The translations under genes and the position numbers were made by a program. 6,682 nucleotides of DNA from Acidobacteriota bacterium. GTDB lineage: Bacteria > Acidobacteriota > Blastocatellia > Pyrinomonadales > Pyrinomonadaceae. The stretch is from the NCBI GenBank assembly GCA_013698055.1, contig JACCVS010000742.1, positions 1 to 6,682 on the forward strand. Direction: 5' to 3'. Under the pieces are notes generated by a model. The model was not told where the DNA came from. It saw only the letters and a program-made list of their open reading frames with translations, and searched no databases. Of this stretch, positions 1-6,254 are shown in pieces (position 1 is the first letter of the stretch; each line of letters starts with the position of its first letter).

Positions 1-1276
1 GATCGGCGGCACGGTCGGCGATATCGAGTCTCTGCCATTTCTCGAGGCCATTCGGCAGATGGGCAATGAAGAAGGCAGAGGAAACGCCATCTTCATCCAC
101 GTCACTCTCGTGCCGTACATCGCCGCCGCCGGGGAATTGAAAACCAAGCCCCCACAGCATTCCGTCCGCGATATGATGCAGATCGGCATTGCGCCTGACA
201 TTCTCCTCTGCCGCTCTGACCGCCAACTCTCGCGCGACCTCCGCTCGAAGATAGCCCTCTTCTGCAACGTCAAAGAGCCTGCCGTCATTACGGCGCTGGA
301 TGTCGGGACGATCTACGAAGTGCCGCTCGCTTTCCATGAGCAGGAGTTGGACGATTTAATCGTCACGTCGCTCAACCTCACGGAGCGCGCCCCGCGCTCA
401 GACCTTGCCGAATGGCGCGAACTGGTCAATACGATCAAAGAACCGCTGGCGGGCGAAACATCCATCGCCATCGTGGGCAAGTATGTCGAGCTGGAAGATT
501 CCTATAAATCTTTGCGCGAGGCGCTGACGCACGGCGGCGTCGCCAACAACGTGCGTGTGAGCGTGCGCTGGATTGAATCGGAAGATTTGATGGATGAGGA
601 TTATGAAGACCGCCTGCGTGATTTCGACGCTATTCTCGTCCCCGGCGGCTTTGGCAAGCGCGGTGTCGCGGGCATGATTAAAGCCATCGCCTACGCGCGC
701 AAGACTCAGACGCCCTACTTCGGCATCTGCCTCGGAATGCAGACGGCCTGCATAGAGTACGCGCGCAACGTCTGCGGCTTGAAGGACGCCGATTCGACCG
801 AGTTTGATGCGAGTACGCCTTATCCCGTCATCTTTAAGCTGCGCGACCTGGTTGATGTAGAGGAACTGGGCGGCACGATGCGTCTGGGCGAATGGGAATG
901 CCAGTTGGCCGATGGATCGCTGGCGCGTGAGGTCTATGGTGGTGTTCAGACGATTGGCGAGCGGCATCGCCACCGCTACGAGTTCAACCCGGAGTTTCGC
1001 GAAACGCTTGAGCGTGAAGGGTTGGTTATTAGCGGCGAATCTGCCGACGGCAAGTTTGTCGAAATTGCGGAATTGCCACGCGAAGTCCATCCCTGGTTCC
1101 TCGGATGCCAGTTTCACCCCGAATACAAATCAAAACCCCTCAAGGCTCATCCCCTCTTCGCTTCTTTCGTGCGGGCAGCCCACGAGAATCGTCTGCGAAA
1201 TGAGACTTCTATCGAAAAACCGGACGCGACGGAAACGCTTCATCACGAGCGCGCGGGCATCGCAGGCGACGATTGA
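1..1276 (+). CDS. pyrG: CTP synthase (glutamine-hydrolysing), 5'-truncated by the window edge
   Basis: This enzyme makes CTP from UTP, ATP and glutamine in the cytoplasm; it is the last step of pyrimidine nucleotide synthesis. The reading frame is open from base 2, where it reads IGGTVGDIESLPFLEAIRQ. This is the end of the amidoligase domain, including the GDIE nucleotide-pocket motif (D147/E149 in E. coli numbering), so about 140 N-terminal residues lie outside the window. The ATG at 59 is internal, not the start. After a linker comes a class I glutamine amidotransferase domain (from about base 450) with all three catalytic residues: Cys in GICLGMQ (728-730), and His and Glu in FHPEY (1115-1117 and 1121-1123). 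The oxyanion motif GGFGKRG and the RHRHRYEFN segment are also present. After the usual end of the family (HPLFASFVRAAHENRL) there is a polar tail of about 25 residues, so the full protein would be about 564 residues against 545 in E. coli. It ends with TGA at 1274-1276. The neighbouring kdsA and kdsC fit because KDO activation consumes CTP. Confidence 0.98.
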   Translation, partial: IGGTVGDIESLPFLEAIRQMGNEEGRGNAIFIHVTLVPYIAAAGELKTKPPQHSVRDMMQIGIAPDILLCRSDRQLSRDLRSKIALFCNVKEPAVITALDVGTIYEVPLAFHEQELDDLIVTSLNLTERAPRSDLAEWRELVNTIKEPLAGETSIAIVGKYVELEDSYKSLREALTHGGVANNVRVSVRWIESEDLMDEDYEDRLRDFDAILVPGGFGKRGVAGMIKAIAYARKTQTPYFGICLGMQTACIEYARNVCGLKDADSTEFDASTPYPVIFKLRDLVDVEELGGTMRLGEWECQLADGSLAREVYGGVQTIGERHRHRYEFNPEFRETLEREGLVISGESADGKFVEIAELPREVHPWFLGCQFHPEYKSKPLKAHPLFASFVRAAHENRLRNETSIEKPDATETLHHERAGIAGDD

Positions 1277-1281
1277 AAGCA

Positions 1282-1310
1282 GTGACGAGTGACAAGTGAC
1301 AAGTGACAAG
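1282..1310 (+). repeat. Left array of 7-bp repeats (GTGACRA)
   Basis: Four tandem heptamers plus one base: GTGACGA (1282-1288), then GTGACAA three times (1289-1309) and a final G. The array starts six bases after the pyrG stop codon and is the reverse complement of the array at 1329-1370. Tandem heptamers of this kind occur in spacers of various bacterial genomes; that last point is general knowledge and was not tested here. Confidence 0.93.
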
Positions 1311-1328
1311 TTAGAATCCTGTCGTGAC

Positions 1329-1370
1329 TTGTCACTCGTCACTCGTCACTCGTCACTCATCACTTGTAAC
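1329..1370 (+). repeat. Right array of 7-bp repeats (TYGTCAC), opposed to the left array
   Basis: Six tandem heptamers: TTGTCAC, TCGTCAC three times, then the diverged TCATCAC and TTGTAAC. The unit is the reverse complement of the left-hand unit. The array ends eight bases before the kinase ATG and occupies the place where a ribosome binding site would be expected. It stays open in the kinase frame, so an upstream GTG at 1324 would add 18 residues of repeat-encoded peptide (MTCHSSLVTRHSSLVTAF). I regard that extension as an artefact. Confidence 0.93.
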
Positions 1371-1377
1371 TGCTTTT

Positions 1378-3030
1378 ATGCTTCATTGTTCCACATGCGG
1401 TCAGGGCTTCGCCGACGAAGTGAGAGTGTGCCCGGAAGATGGCGCGCCGTTGCAGGCTGATTCAACCGTCGCGATGAATAGTCCTGTTGACCCGCTGATT
1501 GGGATTACGCTCGACAAAAAATACCGTTTGGATAAGCGTCTGGGCACTGGCGGCATGGGAACGGTTTACCGTGCGGCGCATCTGCTGATTGATCGCCCCG
1601 TCGCTGTCAAGGTTCTCAATCCGCGCTACGTGGAAGACGAAGCGGCTCAAGTGCGCTTTCGCCGCGAAGCGCGTGCTGCCGGACGCCTCCAACATGCGAA
1701 CGCCGTCACGGTCACGGATTTCGGCACCACATCGGATGGCCTTGTCTACATCGTGATGGAGCTTCTCGAAGGCCGCACCCTGCGCGAGGTGCTGGCGCGC
1801 GAAGCTCCGCTCGACGTGGCGCGCGCCGTCTCCATCATGCTGCAAATCTCTTCAGCGGTCGCCGCAGCGCATAATGCCGGTGTCATCCATCGCGATTTGA
1901 AGCCCGCGAATATCTTCGTCGTCCAGCGCAAAGAAGCGCCACCCTTCATCAAGGTACTGGACTTCGGCATCGCCAAGCTCGCCGCCGATGCTCTTGACGA
2001 TGATGACGATCCGCAGACGTTGACGCAGGTCGGCGCAATGATCGGCACGCCGCGTTACATGTCGCCAGAGCAATGCGATGGCGCGCACTTAACGCCTGCG
2101 GCGGATGTTTACAGCATGGGCATTATTCTGTACGAGATGTTGACGGGCACAACCCCTTTCAACGGCACGTCTCCGCTTGCCATCGCCATCAAGCAATCCT
2201 CTCAGCCGCCACGCAGCCCACGCGAATTCGTCACGACGATTCCGATTGCGCTTGAAGAAGTGGTGCTGCACGCGCTGGAAAAAAGTGCAGATAATAGGCC
2301 GAAGGATGCCGAGGCATTTCGGCAGGAGCTTTACGGAGTTGCAGAGCGCCTCGGGCTTGAACATGCCGATAGCCTGAGCGCCCCGACCATTGAATCCTTA
2401 CGCAGCGCCGGGACAGAGACGCCCTCAGGCCGTCTCGTGATAGACATCGAGCGGCTGCGACAGAGTCGTGCTGCTGCCACGAACCCCGTAGCGACTCCTG
2501 ACCCGACGGCTAACCCTGATGTGATCGCGCATGGTGGCTTTGTAGGGGAAGTCAGGCCGCAGGATAATGGTTACTACCCTCAATACCCGGCAATGTATCC
2601 CGAGCCATTAGCGCCTAATCCTTATGCTATGCCAGCAGGCATCCCCGGTCGCCCGCCCGGTGTCGCGCGGATGAGGATTTTCTTTGGCAAGAAAGAATCC
2701 GGGCGCAGTTGGTTCACTCGACCGATGGGAATCCTTCTTATCTCCCTGGTTGTTGTTTCGCTGCTCGTGACCACCATCGCGGTCTTTGCGACCCGGCCAC
2801 CGGGGAAGCTCACGGTAGCCAGCGATGCAGGAGAAGCGCTGGGAAGCCTGGCGGTTAAAGACGAAGCTGGGACAACTTCCACCGGAGGAGGTAAAGGAAG
2901 CGGGACGAGGCAGACACGCGGCAGCAGAGAGACACGACGAGTAAGCAATCCGCAACCGCAGCCAAAGAAGCCTTCAGTGTTTGGTAGAGCTAAGAATAAA
3001 CTGAAGAAAATATTTAAGAATCCGTTTTGA
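1378..3030 (+). CDS. Transmembrane Ser/Thr protein kinase with N-terminal zinc-ribbon-like knuckle
   Basis: A 550-residue Hanks-type (PknB-like) Ser/Thr kinase, predicted to sit in the inner membrane with a cytoplasmic kinase domain. Residues 1-25 hold C4-x2-C7 and C18-x2-D21-G, a compact metal-knuckle pattern seen in front of acidobacterial kinases. The kinase domain spans about 50-320: Gly loop GTGGMGTVYRA (56-66), Lys78 in AVKVL, Glu97 in the C helix, HRDLKPAN with Asp173 and Asn178, DFG at 195-197 and SPE at 229-231. All catalytic residues are present, so it should be active. The activation loop has five consecutive Asp (207-211) and phosphorylatable Thr215/Thr217. A Pro/Tyr-rich linker (about 365-430) and a basic stretch lead to one membrane helix (about 450-470). 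A Gly/Ser/Arg-rich periplasmic tail of about 80 residues follows, with a strongly basic end (AKNKLKKIFKNPF). No PASTA, WD40 or TPR sensor domain is visible. The ATG at 1378 is chosen because the zinc knuckle begins there; no Shine-Dalgarno site is evident. The substrate is unknown. kdsA follows after 26 bp. Confidence 0.95.
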   Translation: MLHCSTCGQGFADEVRVCPEDGAPLQADSTVAMNSPVDPLIGITLDKKYRLDKRLGTGGMGTVYRAAHLLIDRPVAVKVLNPRYVEDEAAQVRFRREARAAGRLQHANAVTVTDFGTTSDGLVYIVMELLEGRTLREVLAREAPLDVARAVSIMLQISSAVAAAHNAGVIHRDLKPANIFVVQRKEAPPFIKVLDFGIAKLAADALDDDDDPQTLTQVGAMIGTPRYMSPEQCDGAHLTPAADVYSMGIILYEMLTGTTPFNGTSPLAIAIKQSSQPPRSPREFVTTIPIALEEVVLHALEKSADNRPKDAEAFRQELYGVAERLGLEHADSLSAPTIESLRSAGTETPSGRLVIDIERLRQSRAAATNPVATPDPTANPDVIAHGGFVGEVRPQDNGYYPQYPAMYPEPLAPNPYAMPAGIPGRPPGVARMRIFFGKKESGRSWFTRPMGILLISLVVVSLLVTTIAVFATRPPGKLTVASDAGEALGSLAVKDEAGTTSTGGGKGSGTRQTRGSRETRRVSNPQPQPKKPSVFGRAKNKLKKIFKNPF

Positions 3031-3045
3031 TTATCACAGGGAAAA

Positions 3046-3049
3046 AAGG
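3046..3049 (+). promoter_or_regulatory. Shine-Dalgarno-like AAGG ahead of the kdsA GTG start
   Basis: AAGG lies seven bases before the GTG at 3057, a normal spacing. No in-frame ATG lies nearby and the protein family begins at this point, so the site supports the GTG start. Confidence 0.6.
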
Positions 3050-3056
3050 CGAATAA

Positions 3057-3899
3057 GTGGAGAGGGATATATTCAGCGTTGGCAACGCGACTTTCGGAGA
3101 CGGTCGTTTGACTATCCTCGCCGGGCCGTGCGTCATCGAGTCAACTGAGCACGCCATGATGATGGCACGCGAGTGCTCGCGTCGGGCTAAAGATGCCGGG
3201 CTTGATTTCGTTTATAAATCTTCATTCGACAAAGCCAACCGTTCATCCATCAAAGGCTTTCGCGGGCATGGACTTTCAGCTGGACTGGACGTTCTCCGGC
3301 GCGTGAAAGAAGAACTCGGTGTGCCCGTCGTGACGGACATTCACGACGTTTCTCAGGTCGAGGAGGTGGCGGAGGTCGCTGACATCCTCCAAATTCCTGC
3401 TTTCCTTTCGCGGCAGACTGATTTAATTACGGCGGCGGCGAAGTCAGGGCGCGCGGTCAATGTCAAGAAGGGGCAGTTTCTCGCTCCACAGGATGCGCGT
3501 AACATTGTGGAGAAAGCGCGGGCGGCAGGTTGTCGCAAGCTGCTGCTGACAGAGCGCGGCGTCAGTTTCGGCTATAACAATCTGGTGGTTGACATGCGCT
3601 CTTTCCCGATCATGCGCGAGTTCGGAGTGCCCGTCGTTTTCGATGTGACGCACTCTTTGCAGCTTCCGGGCGGATTGGGCAGTGCAACGGGCGGCCTTTC
3701 CGAGTACATCGAACCGCTCGCCCGCGCCGGAGTCGCGTGCGGCGTTGACGCAGTTTTTATGGAAGTCCACGACCGTCCCGAATCTGCGCCGTCAGATGGC
3801 CCGAACATGCTTCCGCTAGAGCGGATGGGCGCGCTGCTCAACGTGCTGCGCGAGATACATGAGTTAATTGGCCGAAGCCGTGGGCAGGGCACACACTGA
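3057..3899 (+). CDS. kdsA: 3-deoxy-8-phosphooctulonate synthase (KDO-8-P synthase), metal-dependent type
   Basis: KdsA condenses D-arabinose-5-phosphate with phosphoenolpyruvate to give KDO-8-phosphate, the first committed step of KDO synthesis, in the cytoplasm. The protein has 280 residues (E. coli 284) and is a complete TIM-barrel family member. Hallmarks in order are AGPCVIES (22-29), YKSSFDKANRSS (53-64), TDIHD (93-97), LQIPAFLSRQTDL (111-123), NVKKGQFLAP (135-144), LTERGVSFGYNNL (164-176), FDVTHSLQLPG (195-205) and SDGPNM (246-251). The four metal ligands of the Aquifex-type enzyme are all present: Cys25 (codon 3129), His199 (3651), Glu236 (3762) and Asp247 (3795). The metal-independent E. 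coli type has Asn at the Cys position, so this is a class II, divalent-metal-dependent KdsA. It starts with GTG, 26 bp after the kinase stop, and is probably co-transcribed with the kinase. DAHP synthase is the related alternative, but the NRSS and SDGPN motifs and the length favour KdsA. Confidence 0.98.
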   Translation: MERDIFSVGNATFGDGRLTILAGPCVIESTEHAMMMARECSRRAKDAGLDFVYKSSFDKANRSSIKGFRGHGLSAGLDVLRRVKEELGVPVVTDIHDVSQVEEVAEVADILQIPAFLSRQTDLITAAAKSGRAVNVKKGQFLAPQDARNIVEKARAAGCRKLLLTERGVSFGYNNLVVDMRSFPIMREFGVPVVFDVTHSLQLPGGLGSATGGLSEYIEPLARAGVACGVDAVFMEVHDRPESAPSDGPNMLPLERMGALLNVLREIHELIGRSRGQGTH

Positions 3900-3900
3900 C

Positions 3901-3932
3901 GCTTGCGCCTTTGCGTGAAATCTCTTCATTTC
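3901..3932 (+). other. Spacer with diverged 9-bp doublet and weak hairpin
   Basis: The 48-bp gap after kdsA holds two adjacent related nonamers (CTTGCGCCT and TTGCGTGAA, from 3902) and a 5-bp inverted repeat GAAAT/ATTTC (3917-3921 with 3928-3932) around a 6-base loop. There is no T-run, so it is not a convincing terminator. It may be a fragment of a dispersed intergenic repeat, which cannot be shown from a single copy. Confidence 0.3.
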
Positions 3933-3947
3933 GTAATCTCTGAGCTT

Positions 3948-6245
3948 ATGAAAATATTCCGCACTTCTCTGATTCTCTTATTCATCTCCCTGATTTATTC
4001 GATAGCGGTCGCGCAGGATGAACCGACCGCCGCATGGCAGGTCACGAAGTTCGACATCACGGCCAGCGTACCGGCTGCAAATGATCGTGCATTGACCGCC
4101 CGCGCACTTTTGACGGTGCGAAACATAGGGCGCGGCGCAGGCTCAAGCCTCACTTTGCGAATAAATCCAAAAGCGGAAATCAAGGCGGCGAGCATTGGCA
4201 ATGCGACGGCAACCTTCCGCGCGGGAGACATTCGCAACGAGCTACAGTTGGTGAGGATAACGCTGCCGACGCCAGTTGCGCCGAATACCTCCGTCAGTGT
4301 TACGCTGGATTATCGCTTGCCCGTCGCTGACAACTCCGGTCTCGCTGCGCTCTCACCTGCGGGCAGCCAGTTTCTTCCGCTCTCCTTCTGGTATCCCGTT
4401 CATAGCAGTATCGCGTCCCCGCGTGGCGCGGATGTCGCCCCGATTCGCTTGACGATCAATGGCGTGGGCAGCGAACAACAGGTTGTTTCTTCGGGGCGCG
4501 GCAATGGCCCCGCTTTCGATCAAACGTTGAACGCCCAACCCTTCTTTCTGGCAGGGAACTGGGATGTTAACAATGGCTCGGGCGATGCTAACGGCGTAAG
4601 CGCCTTTATGCCGAAGGGCGCGGGGGCGGAAGAGCGTAAGCAGGCCGATGAATTGATCGCGCTCGCCACCAGTGCGCGCACATTTTACGCGGGGCTGCTC
4701 GGCACTGCGCCTGACGTTCCGATCAAACTTGTTGCCGTCAGGCGCGGCGCTGGATTCAACGAAGGGGGCACGGTGCTGCTCGATGCTGCGGTTTTTCGTC
4801 GCACGAAAATTGATGCTGCCAGTGCTTTGCTGATTAGCGAAGCCGTCGCACGTATGTGGGTTGGCGGCATTGCGCCAGTGCGCGGCGAAGGCTTTGGTGT
4901 GTTGCGCGAAGGGCTAACCAGGTTTCTGGCGACGCTCTTTCTGGAAAAGCAGTTCGGGAAAGATGCAGCCAATGCTGAAAGAGCGCGCGAGCGCGTGACC
5001 TACGCCACCATCGCCAAGCGTGATGCGCCGCTTTCAAGAACCTTGCCCCTTGATTCCACTTATTACAATTCGACTGCCAACAAGGGCGCGATGGTCTGGC
5101 GGCTCGTCGAGCGCGCTCTCGGACGCGATGCGCTGATGACGGTGCTGCGAGCGGCGTTGCAAAAAGGCGCAAGCGAGCCTGAAGGCTTAAACCTTAATTC
5201 TCTTCGCGCCGTGATTATCGAGCGTGGCGGAGAAGCCTTGAAAACCCTGCTTGATTATGAGCTTGACCAGCCGACAGACACGGATTTAATAATTGGTCTT
5301 CCGCAGCAGAAGGGCGCTCAATGGGTGGCTGCGCTTCGTAACTCTGGCCCTGCTGATGCGAACGTGAACGTCGCGGGAACGACCGCGACCGGCGAGCGTT
5401 TGAACGTGCAGGTCAACATCCCCGCGCGCAGTTTCGGAGAGGCGGTTTTCAACACCCCGGCACGTCTCACCCGCGTCGAAGTTGACCCGGATAAAATCTA
5501 CCCGCAGATTGATTATTCCAACGACGTGATGCCGCGCGCCGCTCAGGCGGAAGACCCTTTGGTCGAAGCCAATAGTAAATTCGTCAAACAGGATTTCGCC
5601 GGGGCTGAAGCATCTGCGCGTGAGATGCTGGCTACTTCGCCGCGAACGCAGGAAGCGCGTATCCTGCTCGCCCGCTCGCTTCTGGCTCAAAGCAAGACGG
5701 ACGAGGCGGAGAAAGAATTTCGCGCGGCTCTTGATGAGCGGCTACCGACCTCGTTTGCGCTTGCCTGGAGCAACATCGGGCTGGGCGAGATTAGTCTCAA
5801 AAAAGGGCAAGCTGCCGAGGCCGCGCGTCGTTTCAACGAAGCCGTGCGCGCAGAAGCCGATTACGCTTCAACGCTCGCCGCCCGCAACGGAAGAATTAAA
5901 GCCGAAGCGACGGCAAACGCCGCTGCTGCTCCTGATGAATCCGCGCGTACGTTCATCGCACAACTCGATCAAGCGATCAAGAGCGGAAGGAAAACTGAAA
6001 TCGAAGCGTTCGTTGTGCCCGGCGAGCTGACGAGTTTCGTTGGTGGAATCGTTGGCAGCCAGCCCGAAATCTGGACGACGCGAGTCATCCGCACCGAGCA
6101 GCTTGACGCTAATCGTTTGGCGGCAGACGTACAGATCACCACGCGTCAACTCGGGCGTGATGGGGCAGGAACAGCCGTTTTGATTCTCACGCGAGTGGGC
6201 GGTGGTTGGAAGCTCAGCGGAATCGAATTCTTCGAGGTGCGATAA
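3948..6245 (+). CDS. Exported pseudopeptidase: degenerate M1-aminopeptidase-like protein with TPR and NTF2-like domains
   Basis: The protein has 765 residues and its exact function is unknown. Residues 1-22 are a Sec signal peptide (K2, R5, hydrophobic core about 6-19, AVA before Q23), so the mature protein is probably periplasmic; there is no lipobox Cys. Residues about 28-205 resemble the all-beta N-terminal domain of M1 aminopeptidases. Residues about 225-440 resemble the M1 catalytic domain: GAGFNEGG (267-274) where GAMEN-W-G is expected, EAVARMWVGG (298-307) where HELAHQWFGN is expected, REGLTRF (320-326) where NEGFATY is expected, then NKGAMVWRLVERALG (378-392). Both zinc histidines and the catalytic Glu are lost, so peptidase activity is unlikely. 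A beta domain (about 445-520) is followed by about three TPR repeats (537-655) and a C-terminal NTF2/SnoaL-like domain (about 665-765) ending GGWKLSGIEFFEVR. I infer a scaffold or binding protein for envelope assembly. The ATG at 3948 is chosen because the signal peptide starts there; a TTG at 3903 would place 15 extra residues before it. kdsC starts 9 bp downstream. Confidence 0.85.
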   Translation: MKIFRTSLILLFISLIYSIAVAQDEPTAAWQVTKFDITASVPAANDRALTARALLTVRNIGRGAGSSLTLRINPKAEIKAASIGNATATFRAGDIRNELQLVRITLPTPVAPNTSVSVTLDYRLPVADNSGLAALSPAGSQFLPLSFWYPVHSSIASPRGADVAPIRLTINGVGSEQQVVSSGRGNGPAFDQTLNAQPFFLAGNWDVNNGSGDANGVSAFMPKGAGAEERKQADELIALATSARTFYAGLLGTAPDVPIKLVAVRRGAGFNEGGTVLLDAAVFRRTKIDAASALLISEAVARMWVGGIAPVRGEGFGVLREGLTRFLATLFLEKQFGKDAANAERARERVTYATIAKRDAPLSRTLPLDSTYYNSTANKGAMVWRLVERALGRDALMTVLRAALQKGASEPEGLNLNSLRAVIIERGGEALKTLLDYELDQPTDTDLIIGLPQQKGAQWVAALRNSGPADANVNVAGTTATGERLNVQVNIPARSFGEAVFNTPARLTRVEVDPDKIYPQIDYSNDVMPRAAQAEDPLVEANSKFVKQDFAGAEASAREMLATSPRTQEARILLARSLLAQSKTDEAEKEFRAALDERLPTSFALAWSNIGLGEISLKKGQAAEAARRFNEAVRAEADYASTLAARNGRIKAEATANAAAAPDESARTFIAQLDQAIKSGRKTEIEAFVVPGELTSFVGGIVGSQPEIWTTRVIRTEQLDANRLAADVQITTRQLGRDGAGTAVLILTRVGGGWKLSGIEFFEVR

Positions 6246-6254
6246 AAGTCTTTC

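Larger units (their letters stand above)
1276..1376 (+). other. Long imperfect stem-loop formed by the opposed heptamer arrays
   Basis: The outer flanks AAAGCAGT (1276-1283) and ACTGCTTT (1369-1376) are perfect reverse complements, and the arrays between them pair with a two-unit (14-base) length difference and a few G/A or G/T differences. The innermost unpaired segment is about 1311-1327. The stem begins in the pyrG stop codon and ends one base before the kinase ATG at 1378. In RNA it could hinder kinase translation, stabilise the 3' end of pyrG mRNA or slow transcription. The T-run after it (1374-1377) is only four bases, so it is a poor classical terminator. The pairing is read directly from the sequence; any function is inference. 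Confidence 0.7.

Noticed and set aside
398..1117. 239-codon open frame on the minus strand inside pyrG
   Set aside because: It lies fully antisense to the conserved glutaminase domain of pyrG, resembles no family I know, and is a typical by-product of GC-rich coding DNA.
1324..1377. Kinase start at the upstream GTG (1324), adding 18 residues
   Set aside because: The extra peptide is only the translated heptamer repeat; the zinc knuckle and family N-terminus begin at the ATG at 1378.
1276..1377. Repeat arrays read as a CRISPR or an intrinsic terminator
   Set aside because: The units are 7 bp with no spacers, so this is not a CRISPR. The stem is not especially GC-rich at its base and only four T follow it, so a classical terminator is not supported.
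3903..3947. Upstream TTG start for the peptidase-like protein
   Set aside because: It would put 15 residues before a textbook signal peptide that begins at the ATG at 3948, and no ribosome binding site supports it.
4839..4910. Active M1 peptidase annotation
   Set aside because: HExxH is replaced by EAVAR, and the GAMEN Glu is also lost, so an active zinc aminopeptidase call would mislead.
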